From Bacteroidota bacterium (GTDB taxonomy: Bacteria > Bacteroidota > Bacteroidia > Bacteroidales > Lentimicrobiaceae): a stretch of 64,000 bases of DNA. Below the pieces are notes generated by a model. The model saw only the letters and a list, made by a program, of their open reading frames with translations, was not told the DNA's origin and did not search any database. The position numbers were made by a program, and so were the translations under genes. Below, piece after piece: positions 7,923 to 16,511 of this stretch. Position 1 is the first letter of the stretch, and each line of letters starts with the position of its first letter. The stretch spans positions 1 through 64,000 of the forward strand of contig WSXX01000006.1 in NCBI GenBank assembly GCA_009773515.1, given 5' to 3'.

Positions 7923-9743
7923 CTAATCTTCGAACATGATCGACAGAGCAACAACGCCCGGTCCTACATTTACTCCAAGAACCGGAGAAGCATCATTAAC
8001 AAACTCAGGTTCCATCCCGCTGATTTCTTTCATTTTTTCAGCAAACCAATTGGCTGTGCTGATATTTCGCGCATGTGAAATCGAATAACCCCAGATTTTT
8101 CGCTCTGATGCCAGACTCTTTACTTTAGCCAGTACCAGCTCCATACTTGCTTTTTCGGTAAATGGTTTGCCAAAAGTTTCTGTTCTGCCTTCATCATTAA
8201 CGGTTACAATTGGCTTCAGACTGAGCAATGAACCTATCAGTCCTTTGGTATAACTTACCCTGCCACTCTTCACCATATATTTGATGGTTTTGGCAGAGAC
8301 AAACATTCTGGTATTCTTCGACCATAAGTCAATTTTATCCAGAATATCCTGATGCGAAGCACCATCTTCAATTGCTCTGGCTGCACGTAAAACCATGAGC
8401 CCCAGTCCGCTGGATAAGCGTTTTGAATTGAGAACATTAATTCTCTTTCCGCTGTGTTCAGCTACTGAATGCGCAGCTTTTGAGCTGTTGCTCCAGGTGC
8501 CGCTCATGGCAGAACTTATATGAATTCCGATGATTGATTCATAATGGCTCGCCAGGTAGGAATACCGGTTAAAAAAGTCTTTATATGCAGGTTGTGCAGT
8601 TGAAGGATAGTTGGTTGCTTTATCAATCATTGAGTAAAACTGAGCTGGCAGTATGGTCAAACGATCGAGAAAGTATGTCTCTCCAAAATGAACACTCAAC
8701 GGAACCACATGTAACTGATATTTCTCAATAAGTTCCTGCGGAATATCACAGGTGGAATCAGTAACAATGGCAATAGGAAATTTAGCATTTGAAACTACCT
8801 CGTTTTGCATAACCATATCATCCACTTTCTGGAAGGTTATGTTGCCGAATTTATTCAGCACTTTCATCACTTTGGCCGGATGATCGGTATGGATATGAAC
8901 GCGCATTTTCTTTGCCGATCCTGCAACTACCATAGAATCGCCCATGTGAGCTATGCCTTTGCGAACTTGCAGAAAATCTGTTTTCTTTTTCTCGTCAAGA
9001 AGAAGCATTGCTTCAGTGCAATATCTGAAAGTTATTTCTTCATGTGACACAACCTCAGAGTCAGCAATAACAACAGTTTCGCGGCCTGCAAGCATTTTCC
9101 GCAACTCACCGGCCTTAACAAACTCAACCATACCTTGCAGAAATACCACAAAACCTTTTGCGCCTGCATCAACAACATTTGATTTGGCCAGAACGGCCAG
9201 CTGAGCAGTTGTGGCGTGAAGAGATTCCAGCGCTTTCTGGTAGGCTTGAGCAAGTAATTCTATAAAATCCTGAATGGTATCTTTCAGAATATAGATAAAC
9301 TCAGCCCATTCCCTTATAACGGTGATCATTGTCCCTTCAATAGGATTGGCAATGGCTTCGTAAGCATAGGTAACAGCCTTTTTCAGAATCTCTGCGAATG
9401 TTTCAACACTCACCGTTTCATATTTCTGAATTTCGTTGCTGAATCCATAAATAAACTGAGCAAAAATAATTCCCGAGTTCCCCCGGGCACCTGTTAGCGC
9501 TGCATCAGCAAGAGCGGCTGCGGTTAACTTAAGATCAGATGTGGGAATTGGACTCTCAACAATTGACCGCATGGTTGACGCAAGGTTGGTACCTGTATCA
9601 GCATCGGCTACCGGAAAAACATTGATTTTGTTGATAAGTACCTGATTTTCGAAAATCTTCTGGGCTCCTGCAAGAAAACTGTAATATAGCGTTTTCCCGT
9701 CGAGTTCTGTTATTGATTTTGCAGATGTGTTCAAGGCGTTCAA
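7923..9743 (-). CDS. DAK2 domain-DegV family protein
   Basis: A fusion of an N-terminal DAK2-like domain (NKINVFPVADADTGTNL, and TGARGNSGIIFAQF) with a C-terminal DegV domain (IAIVTDSTCDIP, then LKPIVTVNDEGR). DegV proteins bind fatty acids and present them to fatty-acid kinase; the DAK2 part resembles the kinase subunit FakA/YloV. The fusion suggests fatty-acid phosphorylation, an inference. The frame stays open to an ATG at 9932, but a good promoter (-7 at 9900-9907) places transcription start near 9893. I therefore propose the TTG at 9743, just before the conserved ELDGKTLYY. The true start is uncertain within about 50 residues. Confidence 0.8.
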   Translation of the reverse strand: MNALNTSAKSITELDGKTLYYSFLAGAQKIFENQVLINKINVFPVADADTGTNLASTMRSIVESPIPTSDLKLTAAALADAALTGARGNSGIIFAQFIYGFSNEIQKYETVSVETFAEILKKAVTYAYEAIANPIEGTMITVIREWAEFIYILKDTIQDFIELLAQAYQKALESLHATTAQLAVLAKSNVVDAGAKGFVVFLQGMVEFVKAGELRKMLAGRETVVIADSEVVSHEEITFRYCTEAMLLLDEKKKTDFLQVRKGIAHMGDSMVVAGSAKKMRVHIHTDHPAKVMKVLNKFGNITFQKVDDMVMQNEVVSNAKFPIAIVTDSTCDIPQELIEKYQLHVVPLSVHFGETYFLDRLTILPAQFYSMIDKATNYPSTAQPAYKDFFNRYSYLASHYESIIGIHISSAMSGTWSNSSKAAHSVAEHSGKRINVLNSKRLSSGLGLMVLRAARAIEDGASHQDILDKIDLWSKNTRMFVSAKTIKYMVKSGRVSYTKGLIGSLLSLKPIVTVNDEGRTETFGKPFTEKASMELVLAKVKSLASERKIWGYSISHARNISTANWFAEKMKEISGMEPEFVNDASPVLGVNVGPGVVALSIMFED

Positions 9744-9899
9744 ATTGGTTATTATTAGTAATTTCCCTCTGTTGGCGTTGGAATTGATTCTATAAACCAA
9801 ACCAACAGACTGTTTGTTCAATAAATGAAACAAACTGATAATCAGATAAAAAAAAGCAATTTTGGCAAGGAAATGCCGCCTCCCTGATTTTTGGCGGAG

Positions 9900-9932
9900 C
9901 AAAATTATACAAAATAATCCGCACCTTACCAA
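9900..9932 (-). promoter_or_regulatory. promoter of the DAK2-DegV gene
   Basis: On the minus strand TAATTTTG (9907 to 9900) matches the Bacteroidota -7 consensus TAnnTTTG. A TTG (9932-9930) lies 22 bases upstream as the -33 element. Predicted transcription start is about 9893. Confidence 0.6.
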
Positions 9933-10024
9933 TTCATATTGAATATAATGTCTATTTTAATGACATTTTAATCTAAGAAACAATAATAAGCTTTGATTTC
10001 ATCCTTCACTTTTTGAAATAGATC

Positions 10025-10528
10025 CTACTTAAGTCTTTTAAATTCAGATAGTTTGTTTGTTCTGATTATCTGATTCAAATCTTCTTCAAGGTTGTTAAAA
10101 CGATTGGGCTTTCCACAATCATAAATCGAAATAAAGGGGTCAGCATCTAAAATCATTTTCATCAGTTCAATGGTTGAAGGCGTTTTTTCCATCCTGCTGT
10201 ATTCGTAATATGTCCATTTTAAAAATGCACTGTTGGGAGAAATTCCCCTGCGATCAAGCAAATAGCCATCCTCAAGCCTGACAGGATAGGCCAGATCTCC
10301 ATTATAAAAAACATCACCGGGTGCAGGGTATGAGACTATAGTAGTTTTATCATCAGATAAACCGACAGGCACATGCATGAAATAATCACCTGTTGTTTTA
10401 TAAATAATAACATTTGGACCTGTTACCATAGCCGGCTGATGTAGTTTCTGATTGTCTTTCTGACTCTTGCATGACACTAACATCATGGCTATTAAAAAAA
10501 TAACTGAAATTTTAGAGTAACTTTTCAT
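10025..10528 (-). CDS. hypothetical lipoprotein
   Basis: A 167-residue protein with a leader and lipobox LVSC at about residues 17-20, so probably a membrane-anchored lipoprotein. I recognise no domain. Visible are a beta-rich middle (NVIIYKTTGDYFMHVPVGL, SYPAPGDVFYNG) and a charged helical C-terminus (NNLEEDLNQIIRTNKLSEFKRLK). It lies between DegV and DUF1573 genes without tight coupling to either. Confidence 0.7.
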   Translation of the reverse strand: MKSYSKISVIFLIAMMLVSCKSQKDNQKLHQPAMVTGPNVIIYKTTGDYFMHVPVGLSDDKTTIVSYPAPGDVFYNGDLAYPVRLEDGYLLDRRGISPNSAFLKWTYYEYSRMEKTPSTIELMKMILDADPFISIYDCGKPNRFNNLEEDLNQIIRTNKLSEFKRLK

Positions 10529-10662
10529 GCTTAGGAAGATTAATGCTGTAAAGAAACTAAATTTCCTGTTTCAAATCGTATTTTATTTAACACAAAACGT
10601 GGCACAATCTTTGATTTTTAAAAAAAAACTTGTTTTTAAAACCTTATGTGATTTAGTTGTGT

Positions 10663-10670
10663 TATTTTTG
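10663..10670 (+). promoter_or_regulatory. -7 element of the DUF1573 gene
   Basis: TATTTTTG fits TAnnTTTG. The -33 element is not clear. It places transcription start near 10677 and supports the ATG at 10714 rather than the in-frame codon at 10657. Confidence 0.4.
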
Positions 10671-10713
10671 TAGTCACACAAGCAAACTTTTCTTAACTCA
10701 AAATAGTTCAAAA

Positions 10714-11169
10714 ATGAAAAAGTGTTTATCAATTGCTGCTATGATGCTATTCACGCTGTCAGCAGTTTTTGCTCAGGAAGCAAAAGAAAACCCCAATGCT
10801 CCAAAAATCAGCTTTGACAAAAGTGTACATGATTACGGCACCTTGTTCGTTGGTGGGGATGGCAATTGCGTATTTGAATTTACCAACACCGGTAAAGAAC
10901 CGCTCATTCTTTCGAGTGTAAGGTCATCTTGCGGTTGCACTGTTCCTGAGTGGCCAAGAGAACCTATCCTTCCCGGCAAAAAAGAAAAAATCAAAGTGAA
11001 ATACGACACCAACAGAATGGGTCCTATCAATAAATCCATAACTGTAATGTCAAATGCAACTAATTCAGCCGAAGTTCTCAGAATTTCAGGAAACATCATT
11101 AAAAAACCTGAAGAAAATACCATTCCTGAGAAATCAATGAGTTCAGCTGCCGCTCCAACAGCAAAGTAA
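10714..11169 (+). CDS. DUF1573 secreted protein
   Basis: A 151-residue exported protein with a signal peptide (residues 1-19, ending VFAQ). It has one DUF1573 Ig-like domain: FDKSVHDYGTLFVGG, FEFTNTGKEPLILSSVRSSCGCTVPEWP and PGKKEKIKVKYDTNRMGP. The CGCT motif is typical of the family. DUF1573 proteins are abundant in Bacteroidota and their role is unknown; the fold resembles MSP/ASPM-like adhesion or scaffold domains. The start is set by the signal peptide and the promoter at 10663. A strong terminator follows. Confidence 0.9.
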   Translation: MKKCLSIAAMMLFTLSAVFAQEAKENPNAPKISFDKSVHDYGTLFVGGDGNCVFEFTNTGKEPLILSSVRSSCGCTVPEWPREPILPGKKEKIKVKYDTNRMGPINKSITVMSNATNSAEVLRISGNIIKKPEENTIPEKSMSSAAAPTAK

Positions 11170-11192
11170 AGAATTAAAGAAGCATAATATTC

Positions 11193-11217
11193 AGGCCGGA
11201 TCTTCCGGCCTTTTTTT
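11193..11217 (+). terminator. intrinsic terminator after DUF1573
   Basis: AGGCCGGA (11193-11200) pairs with TCCGGCCT (11204-11211), with a three-base loop followed by seven T. Confidence 0.9.
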
Positions 11218-11363
11218 ATGTCAATCAGCCATTTAACCGTAGTAACACGGGTTATGAAATCAGATTCCTTTTTTAAGGAATAATGTACCGATTTCTTTTG
11301 GCTGATGAAGAAAATGCATATACCTTTGCCCGATTATCAGGACAATTGTAAAACAAAATATCT

Positions 11364-12560
11364 ATGCCAAAAATCTCTGAAAGAGGCTGTCAGATGCCTG
11401 CCTCTCCAATCCGAAAACTGGTTCCGTTTGCCGAAGCAGCAAAAAAAAGAGGAATAAAAGTTTATCACCTCAACATCGGCCAACCCGACATTCACACCCC
11501 CGAAGTTGCTTTGCAGGCCATTCGCAATTACGACATCAAGGTTATTGAATACAGTCACTCTGCAGGCAATGAAAGCTACAGGAGAAAACTTGCCGGTTAT
11601 TATCAGGGAATCGGAATTGATGTTGACCTTAACGACATTATCATAACAACCGGAGGCTCTGAAGCCATTTCAATCGCATTCAAGGTATGCCTGAATCCCG
11701 GTGACGAGGTTATCATTCCTGAGCCTTTCTATACCAACTATAATGCCTTTGCAATTGCTTCAGGCATAAAGGTAGTACCTATCACATCTGATATTAAAGA
11801 TGGGTTTGCTTTGCCCTCCATCAGTGAGTTTGAAAAGGCCATTACACCGCGAACAAAGGCTATAATGGTATGCAATCCCAATAATCCAACCGGATATCTT
11901 TACAGTAAAGATGAACTGTTTCAGCTACGCGATCTGGTTTTGAAACATGATCTGTATCTATTTGCAGATGAGGTTTACCGTGAGTTTTGCTACGATGGCA
12001 ACAGCCATTTTTCTGTAATGAATCTTGAAGGGCTTCATGATCATGCGGTATTGATGGATTCTGTTTCAAAGCGCTACAGCGAATGCGGAGTGAGAATCGG
12101 AGCACTTATTTCGAAGAATCACAAAGTGATGGCAAGTGCACTCAAATTTGCGCAGGCCCGCTTAAGCCCTCCGGCTTTGGGGCAGGTAATAGGGGAGGCC
12201 TCGCTTGATACACCTCCGGAATATTTTACCGAAGTTTATGATGAGTATATTTCGCGCCGGAATCTGGTGATTGAAGAGCTAAATAAAATTCCAGGTGTTT
12301 TTGCTCCTATGCCAAAAGGTGCTTTCTATTCTGTAATCAGTTTGCCTGTTGATGATGCCGACGTGTTTTGCCAGTGGCTGCTCGAAGACTTTAACTATGA
12401 AGGGCAAACAGTTATGCTGGCTCCGGCTTCAGGATTTTATGCCACTCCCGGACTCGGAAAAACAGAAGCCCGCATTGCTTATGTTCTCAAGAAAGAAGAT
12501 CTTGTAAATTCAGTTAAATGTCTTGCTGAAGCATTAAAGGTTTATCCTGGAAGGGTGTAA
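11364..12560 (+). CDS. class I/II PLP-dependent aminotransferase (aspartate type)
   Basis: A 398-residue fold-type I aminotransferase. It shows HLNIGQPDIHTPE (substrate-binding N-terminal segment), GGSEAI (PLP phosphate site), CNPNNPTGYLY, FADEVYREF (Asp that binds the pyridine nitrogen) and the Schiff-base Lys in SVSKRYSECGVRIG. The family includes aspartate and broad-range aminotransferases, so the amino donor is not certain. The ATG at 11364 fits the family N-terminus (PKISERGCQMPASPIRKL). The gene stands alone and ends at a two-sided terminator shared with the convergent DUF1343 gene. Confidence 0.92.
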   Translation: MPKISERGCQMPASPIRKLVPFAEAAKKRGIKVYHLNIGQPDIHTPEVALQAIRNYDIKVIEYSHSAGNESYRRKLAGYYQGIGIDVDLNDIIITTGGSEAISIAFKVCLNPGDEVIIPEPFYTNYNAFAIASGIKVVPITSDIKDGFALPSISEFEKAITPRTKAIMVCNPNNPTGYLYSKDELFQLRDLVLKHDLYLFADEVYREFCYDGNSHFSVMNLEGLHDHAVLMDSVSKRYSECGVRIGALISKNHKVMASALKFAQARLSPPALGQVIGEASLDTPPEYFTEVYDEYISRRNLVIEELNKIPGVFAPMPKGAFYSVISLPVDDADVFCQWLLEDFNYEGQTVMLAPASGFYATPGLGKTEARIAYVLKKEDLVNSVKCLAEALKVYPGRV

Positions 12561-12580
12561 CACTCTGAAATTTAATGATA

Positions 12581-12617
12581 AAAAACGGTGGTCATAAAGA
12601 ACCACCGTTTTTTTTTA
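12581..12617. terminator. bidirectional terminator
   Basis: AAACGGTGGT (12583-12592) and ACCACCGTTT (12601-12610) form a 10-bp stem. A-rich sequence on the left and nine T on the right let it serve both the aminotransferase (+) and the DUF1343 gene (-). Confidence 0.88.
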
Positions 12618-13826
12618 TTCAAAATCAGGATAGAGCAGATACTTTTTCCGGATCTTCTTAAACGCATTTAAATCCGATTGCCAGCTTTCTCTGATCTGAG
12701 CTTCTGTTTTTCCTGAAATAATTTGTTCGCTCAATGTTGAATTTCCGGCCAGCTTATTAAAAAAGCTTTCAAAAAACCTGACATCAGGGCTCAATGAATT
12801 ATACATCTCAATCAACCATTCAAGCCTGATTCTTCCATTCACATTAATATCTTCAGCAAAAACACTTAGGTCCATGCCATTGCATTTCAAACCTTTATGA
12901 GGAGGATTCTCACTGATTCCTTTTAAAGATACAGGTGTAAATGAATAGTTTCCTTTTTTATAATCAGGGTGGCCGATAATTTTGAAAGGCTTGTCAGTTC
13001 CACGGCCAACACTTACCGGAGTGCCCTCAAACAAACAAAGCGAAGGATATAAATAGATAGATTCCATATCCGGAAGATTGGGTGAAGGCCTGACCGGTAA
13101 AATGTACCTTGAACTATGTGTATATCCCTCAACTTCAATCCATTCAAGCTTGCACCGGATTCCATTTTTTAACCAACCTTCATCATTTACCATGCGCGCA
13201 TATTCAGCAACTGTCATTCCATGAACAATGGGAATGCGGTGTAGTCCCACAAAGGAAGTGAATTCAGGTTGAAGAACCGGTCCATCAACATAATAGCCAT
13301 GTGGATTCGGGCGGTCAAGAACAAGCACTGTAATATTCTGTTCAGCACACGCCTCCATAACGTAAGCCAAGGTAGAAATATAAGTATAAAATCTGGCACC
13401 AACATCCTGAATATCAAAAATAACCAAATCAATTCCTAGCAGATCTGCGGCTTCAGGTTTTTTCTTTTTACCATAAAGAGAGATAATGGGCAAACCTGTT
13501 TTTGAATCAATTCCACTATTGATGACAGCTCCGGCTTCAGCTTCACCCCTGAACCCGTGTTCAGGTGCAAAAACTTTCTCAACCTTGAGCCCTGCGCCTA
13601 AAAGCGTATCCACCAGATGCACTCCGGCTAGCAGTGAAGTCTGATTGGCCACTACAGCTATTCTTTTACTTTTCAGGTGTATAGTAAAATATTGATCGGT
13701 TCGCTCAGCCCCGGTTTTAATAAAAGTAGTTTTTAGCTGATTTTCAGACGTTTGTTTCTGCAAAGGGCTTCCACATGATTGTATCGGAAATACAAACATA
13801 GCCAGTAAAATATATAACATTCGCAT
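12615..13826 (-). CDS. NamZ-like exo-beta-N-acetylmuramidase (DUF1343), lipoprotein
   Basis: A 403-residue DUF1343 protein. The Bacillus subtilis member NamZ removes N-acetylmuramic acid from peptidoglycan fragments (GH171). Conserved stretches include RIAVVANQTS, FAPEHGFRGEAEAG, DIQDVGARFYTYISTL, LDRPNPHGYYVDGP and GRGTDKPFKIIG. The start at 13826 gives a leader MRMLYILLAMFVFPIQSC with a lipobox-like IQSC, so it is probably lipid-anchored. An upstream ATG at 13871 would add a non-signal-like tail. It diverges from the LolE-like permease gene. Muramidase activity is inferred from family. Confidence 0.9.
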   Translation of the reverse strand: MRMLYILLAMFVFPIQSCGSPLQKQTSENQLKTTFIKTGAERTDQYFTIHLKSKRIAVVANQTSLLAGVHLVDTLLGAGLKVEKVFAPEHGFRGEAEAGAVINSGIDSKTGLPIISLYGKKKKPEAADLLGIDLVIFDIQDVGARFYTYISTLAYVMEACAEQNITVLVLDRPNPHGYYVDGPVLQPEFTSFVGLHRIPIVHGMTVAEYARMVNDEGWLKNGIRCKLEWIEVEGYTHSSRYILPVRPSPNLPDMESIYLYPSLCLFEGTPVSVGRGTDKPFKIIGHPDYKKGNYSFTPVSLKGISENPPHKGLKCNGMDLSVFAEDINVNGRIRLEWLIEMYNSLSPDVRFFESFFNKLAGNSTLSEQIISGKTEAQIRESWQSDLNAFKKIRKKYLLYPDFE

Positions 13827-13888
13827 AATTCTTCCGTTCATATTGGCAGTATTGTCAGATTGAAAGTCCAAAATTAGCTTTTATCTGT

Positions 13889-13896
13889 TAAATTTG
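13889..13896 (+). promoter_or_regulatory. possible -7 element of the permease gene
   Basis: TAAATTTG matches TAnnTTTG, but no good -33 element is seen. If used, transcription would start near 13902, just before the TTG start proposed at 13915. Confidence 0.35.
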
Positions 13897-13914
13897 CGGA
13901 AACAATTATCTACT

Positions 13915-15135
13915 TTGAACTTCGAATATTTCATAAGCTTAAGACTGCGTTCAGGAAAGGGGCCTTCTTTTTCCAGACCTATCATCAGAGTTTCCATTGC
14001 CGGCATCGCTCTGGGCCTTGCTGTAATGCTGATTTCACTGGCAATACTTCAGGGATTTCAGAAACAGGTGCAGGATAAAGTCGCCGGGTTTGGCGCACAT
14101 ATTCAGATTACTGGTTTTAGTTCAAACAATTCATATGAACCTTCACCGGTTTCACTCGATGATATAAATGAATCTTCACTGAAAGAAATAGAAGGAGTAA
14201 CACATATTCAGCCTTTCGGACTTAAAGCCGGAATTATTAAAACAGATGATCAGATTCATGGAGTTGTTCTGAAAGGTGTTAACAGAGATTATAACTGGTT
14301 GTTTTTCAGCGATAAACTTACTGCCGGTGCTCTTCCGGAAATTGGAGATAGTTTGCCTTCGAATGAAGTATTGATTTCGGGCAAAGTTGCGAAAATGCTG
14401 GGACTAAAAACCGGTGATGACCTCAGGATGTATTTTATTATTGATAATTCCACCCGCGGCAGGAAATTTACCATTTCAGGAATTTATGAAACCGGGCTTG
14501 GCGAATTTGATGAAACTTATGTTTTCGGTGATATTGGCCACATTCGTAAACTCAATGATTGGGACAATCAAACGGTTTCAGGTGTTGAAATCTATATTGA
14601 TTCCTTTGATGATCTGAATAAAATTGCTGAAACTGTCTATCATACAATCGGATATAACCTTAACAGTCAAACCATTAAGCAACTTTACCCGCAAATCTTC
14701 GACTGGATTGAAATACAGGATGTGAATGTAATTATTATTCTGATTCTTATGGCGCTGGTTTCCGGAATCACAATGATTTCCACGCTCTTGATACTTATTC
14801 TCGAACGCACACGAGACATTGGAATTCTGAAAGCACTGGGAAGCAGCAACGGCAGCATAAGGAAAATATTTATCTATGCTTCAGTATATATCACCGGATA
14901 TGGCTTGCTTTGGGGAAATATTATAGCACTGGGTTTAATTTTGCTTCAGTCAAAAACAGAGATTATCCCGCTTCCTGAAGAATCATATTTTGTTTCGCAC
15001 GTTCCGGTATTTATAGGTCTGACTGATGTACTTCTGATTAATCTGGCAACTATTTTTGTTTGCACTGCCATGATGCTGTTGCCTTCACTTGTGGTAAAAT
15101 ACATCAGCCCGGTAACTGCATTAAGATATGATTAA
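13915..15135 (+). CDS. LolE/FtsX-like ABC transporter permease
   Basis: A 406-residue permease with one N-terminal membrane helix (IRVSIAGIALGLAVMLISLAIL), a large periplasmic MacB-PCD-like domain (about 55-270) and three C-terminal helices carrying the FtsX domain, including the coupling segment ERTRDIGILKALGSS. Such proteins work in LolCDE-type lipoprotein release or similar mechanotransmission. No partner ATPase is adjacent. There is no ATG near the start. The TTG at 13915 begins NFEYFISLRL, which matches the usual family N-terminus; another TTG lies at 13894. A bidirectional terminator follows. Confidence 0.9.
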   Translation: MNFEYFISLRLRSGKGPSFSRPIIRVSIAGIALGLAVMLISLAILQGFQKQVQDKVAGFGAHIQITGFSSNNSYEPSPVSLDDINESSLKEIEGVTHIQPFGLKAGIIKTDDQIHGVVLKGVNRDYNWLFFSDKLTAGALPEIGDSLPSNEVLISGKVAKMLGLKTGDDLRMYFIIDNSTRGRKFTISGIYETGLGEFDETYVFGDIGHIRKLNDWDNQTVSGVEIYIDSFDDLNKIAETVYHTIGYNLNSQTIKQLYPQIFDWIEIQDVNVIIILILMALVSGITMISTLLILILERTRDIGILKALGSSNGSIRKIFIYASVYITGYGLLWGNIIALGLILLQSKTEIIPLPEESYFVSHVPVFIGLTDVLLINLATIFVCTAMMLLPSLVVKYISPVTALRYD

Positions 15136-15143
15136 AGTATAAT

Positions 15144-15177
15144 GAAAAAGGCAGAAATTTAACTTTCTGCCTTTTTC
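15144..15177. terminator. bidirectional terminator
   Basis: A perfect 14-bp stem, 15144-15157 with 15164-15177, built on AAAAAGGCAGAAA, sits between the converging permease and CBM48 genes. Confidence 0.9.
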
Positions 15178-15186
15178 AGGAAATTA

Positions 15187-15495
15187 TCAGAGCGACAAAA
15201 CTCCATTTTGCGCTTCACCGTGTCCGCTTGACTTGTAGCCATCAGCTTCTTCATCATTAAACCATACGGTGTCGTCGGCAACATACCGAAACTCGTAATC
15301 TTTACCTGTTTCTAGTTCAATGGTTTGACTGAAAGATCCGTCTTTTAGCTGATTCATCTGCAAAGTGCTCTCACTCCAATCGTTGAAATCGCCTGTCAGA
15401 AAAACTTTTGAAGCGTTGTTAACCTGACTTTTCGAAAGTTTAAAACTTACTTTGCATGCAGGCTTGCTCTTTAGGAATTGTTTTTTGATACTCAT
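15187..15495 (-). CDS. CBM48/glycogen-binding small protein
   Basis: A 102-residue protein made of a single early-set (isoamylase N-terminal, CBM48) domain. Motifs are VFLTGDFNDW (compare FLAGDFNNW in the branching enzyme at 26091), FSQTIELETGKDYEFRYVAD and VWFNDEEADGY. Such stand-alone modules bind glycogen or alpha-glucans and may recruit or regulate enzymes. There is no signal peptide, so it is cytoplasmic. A -7-like TATTTTTG lies about 45 bases upstream on the minus strand. The link to glycogen storage is supported by the branching enzyme elsewhere in the window. Confidence 0.85.
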   Translation of the reverse strand: MSIKKQFLKSKPACKVSFKLSKSQVNNASKVFLTGDFNDWSESTLQMNQLKDGSFSQTIELETGKDYEFRYVADDTVWFNDEEADGYKSSGHGEAQNGVLSL

Positions 15496-15796
15496 TCAAA
15501 TTAGGTTTGGTTAAACAAAATATTAGTTAAAACGGGTGCAAAAATACATATTTCTGATAAACGAACAGGGTTTTAATGTTAATATAACGTTAATTATCTG
15601 AAGATTGTAAGTGTGTAATCTACACTATAACAAGCTCGTATGCATAATAAATACTCAGTATAATAACATATAATCAGAAGTTTTCAAAGCTATATTAACA
15701 TAAAAGTCTGAATAATTATTTTAGCCGGAACCTGATAATGGCTCAGTTCCGGCTTTAAATGTTGAAATCTTTATTCTGAAAATTGGGGATAAATTT
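15496..15796. other. intergenic region without a gene
   Basis: A 301-base AT-rich gap. It holds a minus-strand -7-like TATTTTTG (15546 to 15539) for the CBM48 gene and a 9-bp stem AGCCGGAAC/GTTCCGGCT (15723-15731 and 15746-15754) without a strong T-run, perhaps a weak terminator for cysH. Small inverted repeats around 15598-15630 are not convincing. No open frame of note. Confidence 0.6.
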
Positions 15797-16504
15797 TTAC
15801 TTTTTATGAAGGCCGCACTCTCTGGTTTCGGGGTTTTCCCACCACCATCTGCCGGCTCTCACATCTTCACCAGGCAGAATTGCACGGGTACATGGCTGAC
15901 AGCCAATGCTGGGAAAGCCTGTATCATGAAGTTTATTGTAAGGAATGCGGTTGGCTTTAATATAATCCCAAAGTTCTGTTTCAGTCCACTCAATCAGAGG
16001 GTTGACTTTAATTAGATCATTATTTTCATCCCATTCAACCAATCTCATATCCTTTCGTGTAACGGATTGCTCACGTCTTAGTCCGCAAATCCAGGCGTCT
16101 AGCCCGGCAAAAGCTCTTTTCAGAGGTTCAATTTTTCGGATATGGCAACATAACTTGCGGTTTTCAATACTGTCATAAAAAAGGTTTATTCCCTTTTCAT
16201 TAACCATATTTTCCACCCTTGAAGCATCAGGGAACATTACCCTAATATTCAGATCATACTTTTTGGAGGTAAGATCCAAAAGATTATACGTTTCAGGAAA
16301 CAACCTGCCGGTATCAAGCGTAAAAATATCAGCCGGAACGCCAACTTGAGCAATCATTTGTGTAATTACCTGATCTTCCGCTCCCAGGCTGGTTGAAAAT
16401 GCAACCTTACCCTCGAAATCTTTCAAAAACCATTCTATTACTTCCTGTGCACTTTTACCGGCCAGCATTTCATTTATGCGATCGATTTCTGCCTTATTTT
16501 TCAT
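15797..16504 (-). CDS. cysH: phosphoadenylyl/adenylyl-sulfate reductase
   Basis: A 235-residue assimilatory sulfate reductase that reduces APS or PAPS to sulfite. Visible are FSTSLGAEDQV (phosphate-binding loop), FTLDTGRLFPETY, CCHIRKIEPL and GCQPCTR (the CC and CxxC pairs that bind a 4Fe-4S cluster), and the catalytic Cys in ECGLHKK at the C-terminus. The cluster motif favours APS as substrate. The ATG at 16504 leaves 7 bases after the upstream MBL gene; the longer frame from 16540 would overlap it. The rest of the sulfate pathway is not in the window. Confidence 0.93.
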   Translation of the reverse strand: MKNKAEIDRINEMLAGKSAQEVIEWFLKDFEGKVAFSTSLGAEDQVITQMIAQVGVPADIFTLDTGRLFPETYNLLDLTSKKYDLNIRVMFPDASRVENMVNEKGINLFYDSIENRKLCCHIRKIEPLKRAFAGLDAWICGLRREQSVTRKDMRLVEWDENNDLIKVNPLIEWTETELWDYIKANRIPYNKLHDTGFPSIGCQPCTRAILPGEDVRAGRWWWENPETRECGLHKK

Positions 16505-16511
16505 GCCTGAT

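Noticed and set aside
9744-9932. Hydrophobic N-terminal extension of the DegV protein as a signal anchor
   Set aside because: A good promoter starts transcription inside it, and family members begin near the conserved ELDGKTLYY.
15723-15754. Terminator of cysH
   Set aside because: The 9-bp stem is good, but neither side has a convincing T-run; listed only as a weak possibility.
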